From the NCBI GenBank assembly GCA_963969365.1, contig OZ017759.1, positions 1,302,001 through 1,366,000 on the forward strand: a stretch of DNA of 64,000 nucleotides. The letters are read 5' to 3'. The notes under the pieces were generated by a model. It ran no database searches. It had not been told where the DNA came from and was given only the letters and a program-made list of their open reading frames with translations. Source of the stretch: Asterochloris sp. CNOR1. Lineage: Eukaryota; Chlorophyta; Trebouxiophyceae; Trebouxiales; Trebouxiaceae. The translations under genes were made by a program, and so were the position numbers. Below, piece after piece: positions 58,633 to 64,000 of this stretch; within the stretch, counting starts at the first letter, position 1; each line of letters starts with the position of its first letter.

Positions 58633-61600
58633 CTATGCTCCACACTGCTGAGAAGGCAGCACATCAAGGTAAACATACACTGGCTCAGCGAGAAAGACAC
58701 CCAGCAGCACCACAGCTGCAAACACAATATATACCCAGCTGCATATCTGTCGTGCAGTCCTGATGTGTTGGCGTCTGCGCTGATTCAACTGCGTTTGGTG
58801 CTGCCGCCTGTGGGAAGTGCGCGTCCGCAAGTGAAGATGCTTGCGCTTCTTTGAGTGTGGATGGGCAGCAGTGCCAACTGAAGTATCGTGCTGCAGTCCG
58901 CTGTGGGGTATTGCGCTGCTAGCCTTCCCAAAGGCTGGCACACCAACGGCTGGCGTGGCAGGTGCGCAGCTGCAGGCCATTGCTGGCAGCTCTGTGGACA
59001 TCCTGGTGGCCCCCCTGGTCGCCTGGGCGGCTGCTGGCTGGGTTCTGGGCCCTGCACAGATGCAAGCCAATGACAAGCATGCCAACCCTCTGCGCAAGCA
59101 TGCGACTTGGCTGAATGCAGCCTGTGATGTCCCTGCTGCAAGCTTGCTGCACCACTTGCACTCACAGCTCTCCTCCTGTCCAGACAGGGTCACCCTGCGC
59201 CACGTGCCTGTGGCCTTGTGGGGAGTTGGCGTCTTCAGGTACCTGGCGAGCCGCTTAGCGGCACGCCACCTACAGAGGCACAGCCCTGTTACATGCTTGT
59301 GGCTATCGGGCTGTGCTGTGGCAGGTGAGAAGGGCAGCCAGCAGCACTATGGGCCTATGCTCTGCGCTTGAGGCCAGTCCAGGCAGCACATCAAGGTATG
59401 GGATGCCTCACGTGTAGAGCCAGCACTGCCCTCACCGCTTGTCCTGGAGGTTGGGCAGAAAGAGAAAGGCTGGCACCAGGCCACAGATGAACCCTCCCAG
59501 ATGCGAAAAGTTGGATACGTGAGAGTTAGCCTGCACACAATGTGGCCAGCACCTGGCTCACTTGGGAAGACCCACACTTTCATTGTTGCAATGGAGGCAC
59601 TACAGTACGGCAGCCCGGGGCAAGGGTTGTAGGACACTGGAAGAAGCGTGCCAGGATGCACCTTGGAACACCAGGTGGGCACCAAAAAGCCGCACAGCAA
59701 GGCAACCCCATTCCAGCCACACGGGCCGCCTCACCTGCAAAACGCTGGACACAATGAAGTAGATGCAGCTAGCTGTGACCCATAAGAGGCGCAGCCATGG
59801 CAGCGTCAGGGACCGAAAGTTGAGAAGCACATCGCCAGCGTACAGGCCCATCAGGCCAAAAACAATACCGCTGGCGCCCACCACCTGGCAATGCAGACAA
59901 TGGTGGCACACATTGAGTGCTTGCTGGTGACAGAACTGCGACAAGCGGGTCGGTGCGGTCAGATGTTAGTCTGTGACATTTCCAGCTGCCAAACAGACCC
60001 TGCGGAAGGAGATGCTCTCTGGGCACTGGGCAAGCGGCAATTGCCAGACAATACTGGTGTCAGCCACTTTGGATGATGAAGCAACATGTCTGGTGTCAGT
60101 CAGGATGATAGAGCAACATGGCTTGTGCTGCATGCAGCTGGCATTGTGGCCGAGTGCCTTTCACTGCGAGGGCAGCCCCATGCCCAGAGAGCTGTGTGAG
60201 TCCAGGTGCAGTCTCTGCAAATGCTGCATCTTTACAGAGACCGTTACAATCAGCAGTGTACAGGGATTGGTGTGAGCAACCAGCGTCGCACCCTTGTGAT
60301 GTGCCCACTGTGGCCTGCACTGACTCTTACCACAGTGCAGGGGTCCTCAAAGGCCCCAGACGTCAGCGAGGCCCCGGCCGCCGCCACCAGGCAGACGGCT
60401 GCCACGCGCCAGCCCCCGTAGGCACATTCCAGCTGCCCTGCCAAAGCCACCAGCAGCACCAGGTTGCCCATCAGGTGCTGAAAGCCAGTGTGGACGATTG
60501 CTGCACAAGAAGCAGCGAGAGTGTTGGCGCAGGGATTATCGATAGGACACCAGCTGCAGTGGATTCCCCAGCAGGTGCTGGGATGCAGGGCAGACCAGGG
60601 CTGGAGATGAGGGGAGGAGATGGATGCAGGCTGTGGGTACCCATCGAGTGCTTGAGCTTGTGAGCAGGGCCGCAGGGGCACAGCAAAGCCTTCTTTTGCC
60701 AGGAGGTCTGTGTCTGCAAGTGTACTGGGTCTTGGTGCAGGGACAACTGCCTGGCTCATCTTAGGCCAGCAAACTGGCTCAGGTAGGCCAGCAAACTGGC
60801 TCAGGCAGAGCACCTCGGCTGAGCTCACTCGACAAGCCCAGGTGCGGTGCATGCAAAATTTGAGAGGCACAGACAGTCATGGCTGCCAGTGAGATCATTG
60901 ACACGCCGCACTGTTCTGCAGGGCCTGCACCTGTGGTGGCCCAGCGCCACCACTGTCTCTGAGCCAGAAGGGGCCCCGACCTGCACGCAGCAGAGAATTT
61001 GTCTTGAACCACTAGTCTGCACTGTGCTGGCGCAGGGTGACAGTACAGACCTGGCCGATACACAGCAGCGCCTGTGCCAGGCTGAGGCACAGCTCAGGGG
61101 TCTGTTTTGATCAGGCAGGGAGGTCGAGTGCCAGTGTCACCTGCCTCCCCATGCCACCAGGGTTTCAGAGTCAAATGTCCTCCAGCCCGGCCTGAAGGAG
61201 AACCACAGGACCAGGGCATGGAGGCCAGAAGCCTGTATCTCGCCCAAGCTTGACCCTGTGTACAGCTGGGCTGAGGCTTGCACCGCCTGGCTGAAGGCTG
61301 CAGCAGGCACCTGGGCAGAGACCTGCATGAGGCTGGCCATCTGTGTAACACCGGCTGAGGACACCCCCTGCAGCTCCGTACTCAGCAGGAGGTGAGCAGG
61401 GTAGGCGCCTGCAGCCAATGCCAGCCAATGTTTTGGGGACCAGCTCAGGCTGCAGAGACCCAGGCAACAGCAGCTGTTGGGGGCAAAAGCTGGCATGGTG
61501 GCAGGCTTGGCACACATGCAGCACCCCGCCAAGATGCAAGACGTGGAGTGCAGCAGCAACAGCGTCACTTCCCCTCAGAAATGCAGGCTTGCTGTCACTT

Positions 61601-61775
61601 GAGGCTCACCAGCCATGAAGAAGAAGATGATGCACAGGGTGTATGTCATCAGACACGTCCACCAGGGAAAATGGCTGCCCCTGTTCTTGAGCACAGCACG
61701 ATCTGCAAATTGTTGCCAGGTCTTCACGACCACCCCCTGCCGCTTCAGCCCCTTTTGCAGCTCTGCAGGAAGCAT
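58633..61775 (-). CDS. Rhomboid-family intramembrane serine protease
   Basis: Membrane protease that cleaves transmembrane substrates. Exons on the minus strand include 61775-61610 (ATG start; first membrane span FPWWTCLMTYTLCIIFFFMA), about 61372-61145 (ends SETLVAWGGR), about 60520-60333 (HTGFQHLMGNLVLLVALAGQ, then GGWRVAAVCLVAAAGASL), about 59885-59742 (VVGASGIVFGLMGLYAGDVL with the catalytic Ser in GASG), and about 59530-59436 (SNFSHLGGFICGLVPAFLFL with the catalytic His). The last exon ends at 58633 after a Lys/Arg/His-rich stretch and a final membrane span (WVYIVFAAVVLLGVFL). An exon carrying the usual GxWWR loop between SETLVAWGG and HTGFQH was not pinned down. The active dyad is present, so this is probably an active protease rather than an iRhom. 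Confidence 0.88.
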
Positions 61776-62900
61776 CCTCTCCGCTTTAATTGTTGTTCAG
61801 GCATGTGCGGCACCGGGTTTGACTGCATCCTGCAACAACGTGCACATGGCAGGCATTCACCATCAGCCAGCCAGCACCTGATGCATGTTGGGCTGCAGCA
61901 GAGCACCCGCAAAAAAGGCTGCACCCTGAAACGTACTGCATGGGCCCACTCAGGCCAGCCAGCACCTGCTGGGCCGCTGGCGCAGCACTGCAGGTGTCTT
62001 TTCCTGCAGGCAGCTACCGTAGCTAGCCAGTCTGCAGCACATCACTTGGCCCAGTTGCTTCTTACAGCAGCATTTTGGTCCTGATGTTGAGTGTAAGCTC
62101 AGCCAGCCAGCAGTTGGAAAGGATACTGTAGCTGACATGCAAGTCTTTCCAAACTTCACTTGTTTCCTGGCACCTTCAGGTCTCAGGCCGACTATGCAAC
62201 GCACTACTGTTGTCCAAGCTATCCTCTACCAATGCCTGGTACTGCACCCTTATGAGCAGTGTACTGTTGCTGCTGTGCGCATTGCAGGTAGCAGATCGGT
62301 TCACCCATGCTCTGATCTGTTTTTGGCTGTGCGCAGGCACCTCACACCACCTGTGGACCACAGGCTGGGCCTGTGTTTGTCCCCGTCATCAGTTGGGTGT
62401 TGCTTCAGGCCATCGTCGCAGGCTGATTGTGGGACACATGAATGCTGTTCAGCCCATACATCTGATAGACCAGGCCCCCGCCGTGTCGTGGCGCCGCCTC
62501 AGGCCTTGCCCATGTAAGCCCCACCTGTGTACTGGCGCCTGTTCAGGCCGTGCACCACAACCATCTGTCGGCGCCTGGAGCCTGCAGCCTGAGTCAGCTT
62601 CCCGTGACGGCTTTTAGCACCACTCTGCTTGACGCGGGGCGGTCTGCAAACCAGCAAGTGAGGGCTGCCACATGTGGCAGCTGGCAACACTGTGTGCAGG
62701 CCAGCTTGACAGACTCGCCATAGGAAGCCCCTGAGAGGTTGCACATGTGCAACCGACAAGATCCCTTGCGGGCTTCTAGATGCCAGGGCAGCACTTGTTG
62801 ATGCCAACTCTTGGCGAACTTGCGCAATCTGTCATTGTGTGCATGTGATGCTGAACAAGGTGCCTTGATGTCAGGATGCCACACAGACCGCACCGTTTGG
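61776..62900. other. Rhomboid 5' flank and 3' part of the PAH gene, unresolved
   Basis: I could not place exons confidently here. Minus-strand open runs at 62600-62900 contain a Cys/His-bearing stretch (SWHQQVLPWHLEARKGSCRL), which could be a late exon of the PAH gene, but no join was found. Confidence 0.3.
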
Positions 62901-63842
62901 GCCAGTCACGCAGAAGCATCATGTTCTGCATGGCACTGACTCGCTTCAGCCCCAAGCTGTGGTGCGGCGGCCTAGTAGAGGCCTCTGCGCAGCCACTGCC
63001 TTGACGCTGGGTTACCGCTAACATGAACATGCTGTAGCCTCGCTGCAACTCTGGATGGTCTTTGAAGATCTTTCTGACCTGCAGCGCAGGGTCCTGATGA
63101 AGTGCTTGGGCAGGCCCCACCACGACAGGACTGTTGCCTGCGTAGTGAGCTCGGATGAGTGGCCAGTCTAGGGCGTGCATCTGCTGCCAGATGTGGTGAC
63201 GAGGAGGGCTGACGCAAGGTTGCGCCTGTGCAGTCTCAGCACACCTGCTGAGCAACCTCCCTGCCTGACAGCATGCGTGCCTGGTGCTGGTGCACGAGCT
63301 CCAGGAAATTGGCAAACCGCTCTGGGCGCCCCTGCAGCTCTGCTTGCACCTGCAGGGTGCACTCAAAGAGTCAGCTGCTGCTGGTCCCTGGACCACCTGC
63401 TTCTTTGCAGGTCAGGTGCAGAGACCACGTCTTGTGTGAGCCGGTTGTCTACAACGGCGGCTGCCGTGTCAGGGGCACACCCTTCCTCCATGAGTGCAGG
63501 TTGCTTGTAAGCAGCCATCTGCAGATTTGAGTGCCGTGGCAGCCTTCCTGTCAACCGCAGCCGCACCTGGGCCACATAGGCCTCCACCATGTGCTGGTGA
63601 GAGACCTGCCTGCGGCGGCGCTTGCAGCGAGCTGGCTGGCGCCGTGTACAGGCTGCTGTTTGACCAAACTGACATATTGGCTGCCTGGCGTGAAGCGTAG
63701 CAGAGGCTAAATGTCTTGCTGCCCTGCAGCTGCCAGGGTCCAGGGCTGCATGCTGGGCAAATGCTGGATCTGCCTGTAGAAAGGAGGCCACTGAGTCCTG
63801 GACCTGCATGTCCGGGGTGACCGTCATGAACTCGCATTCAAA
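62900..63842 (-). CDS. Paired amphipathic helix (SIN3-like) protein, partial
   Basis: A PAH domain, the protein-interaction fold of SIN3 corepressors, is split over three exons: about 63608-63568 (VSHQHMVEAYVAQ), 63349-63245 (VQAELQGRPERFANFLELVH and QHQARMLSGREVAQQ) and 63078-63016 (VRKIFKDHPELQRGYSMFML). The joins are in phase and reproduce the PAH pattern of two amphipathic helices, a linker, then (V)xxIFKxHPEL. An exon starting at 63842 after CCCCAACAG (FECEFMTVTPDMQ) lies upstream. The start codon and first exons are right of 63842 or outside the window. I did not find the SIN3 HDAC-interaction domain, so a smaller PAH-only protein is possible. Confidence 0.7.
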
Positions 63843-63849
63843 CTGTTGG

Positions 63850-64000
63850 GGGGGAGAGGATCACCGATATTTGCAGTATGAACAACATTTGAACAAACAC
63901 TTGATGCAGCCCACAGATCGGCCTGCAGCAGGGCAAAATAACGTATTGCTACTAGCCGGCACATGCCATTTTACTTCAGTGTCACTGGTTTATGGAAGTT
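63850..64000. other. Right edge, probably an intron of the PAH gene
   Basis: Lies upstream (minus strand) of the acceptor at 63843. No exon is visible in the remaining bases. Confidence 0.4.

Overview
The window looks like nuclear DNA from a chlorophyte green alga. A trebouxiophyte-like lineage is my guess; the phylum-level call is firmer. The reasons are dense spliceosomal introns almost all ending in CTGCAG or TGCAG, plastid and tocopherol genes (phytol kinase, a plastid aldo/keto reductase with a Tat-like signal, plant-type GTP cyclohydrolase II, a YacP/NYN protein), a tetra-ubiquitin gene with an intron in every repeat at Gly-35, and axonemal genes (CFAP221, ANKRD39) that imply a flagellated stage. 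I saw no bacterial operons, CRISPR arrays, rRNA genes or intact viral elements. Many open stretches at the codon level are shadows of the spliced genes below.

Layout. About 1-13.5 kb: a kinesin-14 on + with coiled coil, motor and Ser/Pro-rich tail. 13.8-18.7 kb: mitochondrial enoyl reductase MECR on +, all 10 exons joined in phase. 19.1-20.7 kb: polyubiquitin on -. 21.4-21.7 kb: one unassigned exon on +. 22.2-26.3 kb: a TVP38/VTT membrane protein on +. 27.1-29.8 kb: PEX11 on -. 30.4-32.6 kb: poorly resolved, with one + exon and a long inverted repeat. About 33-40.3 kb: CFAP221 on -. 40.5-41.6 kb: ANKRD39 on +. 41.9-44.3 kb: aldo/keto reductase on -. 44.5-46.8 kb: a GH43-like beta-propeller on +. 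47.0-47.4 kb: a LINE scrap on -. 48.0-50.6 kb: phytol kinase on +. 50.8-53.9 kb: GTP cyclohydrolase II on -. 54.1-58.3 kb: a YacP/NYN protein on +. 58.6-61.8 kb: rhomboid protease on -. 62-64 kb: a PAH-domain (SIN3-like) gene on -, running off the right edge.

Strands alternate often. Three start-to-start gaps are only about 190-250 bp (CFAP221/ANKRD39, aldo/keto reductase/GH43-like, GCHII/YacP), so shared bidirectional promoters are likely. The first of these pairs two cilium-associated genes.

The most unusual signal is in the introns. In most genes the introns next to an exon carry partial, decaying tandem copies of that exon together with its splice-site flank ('exon echoes'), from near-perfect to barely recognisable. 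The kinesin, MECR, TVP38, GCHII and YacP genes all show it. One echo in the TVP38 gene keeps an open frame and could be an alternative exon. A perfect 67-bp tandem duplication in a YacP intron and a roughly 100-bp-arm inverted copy near 31.8 kb look like fresh events of related kinds. GC-AG introns also recur: five across four genes.
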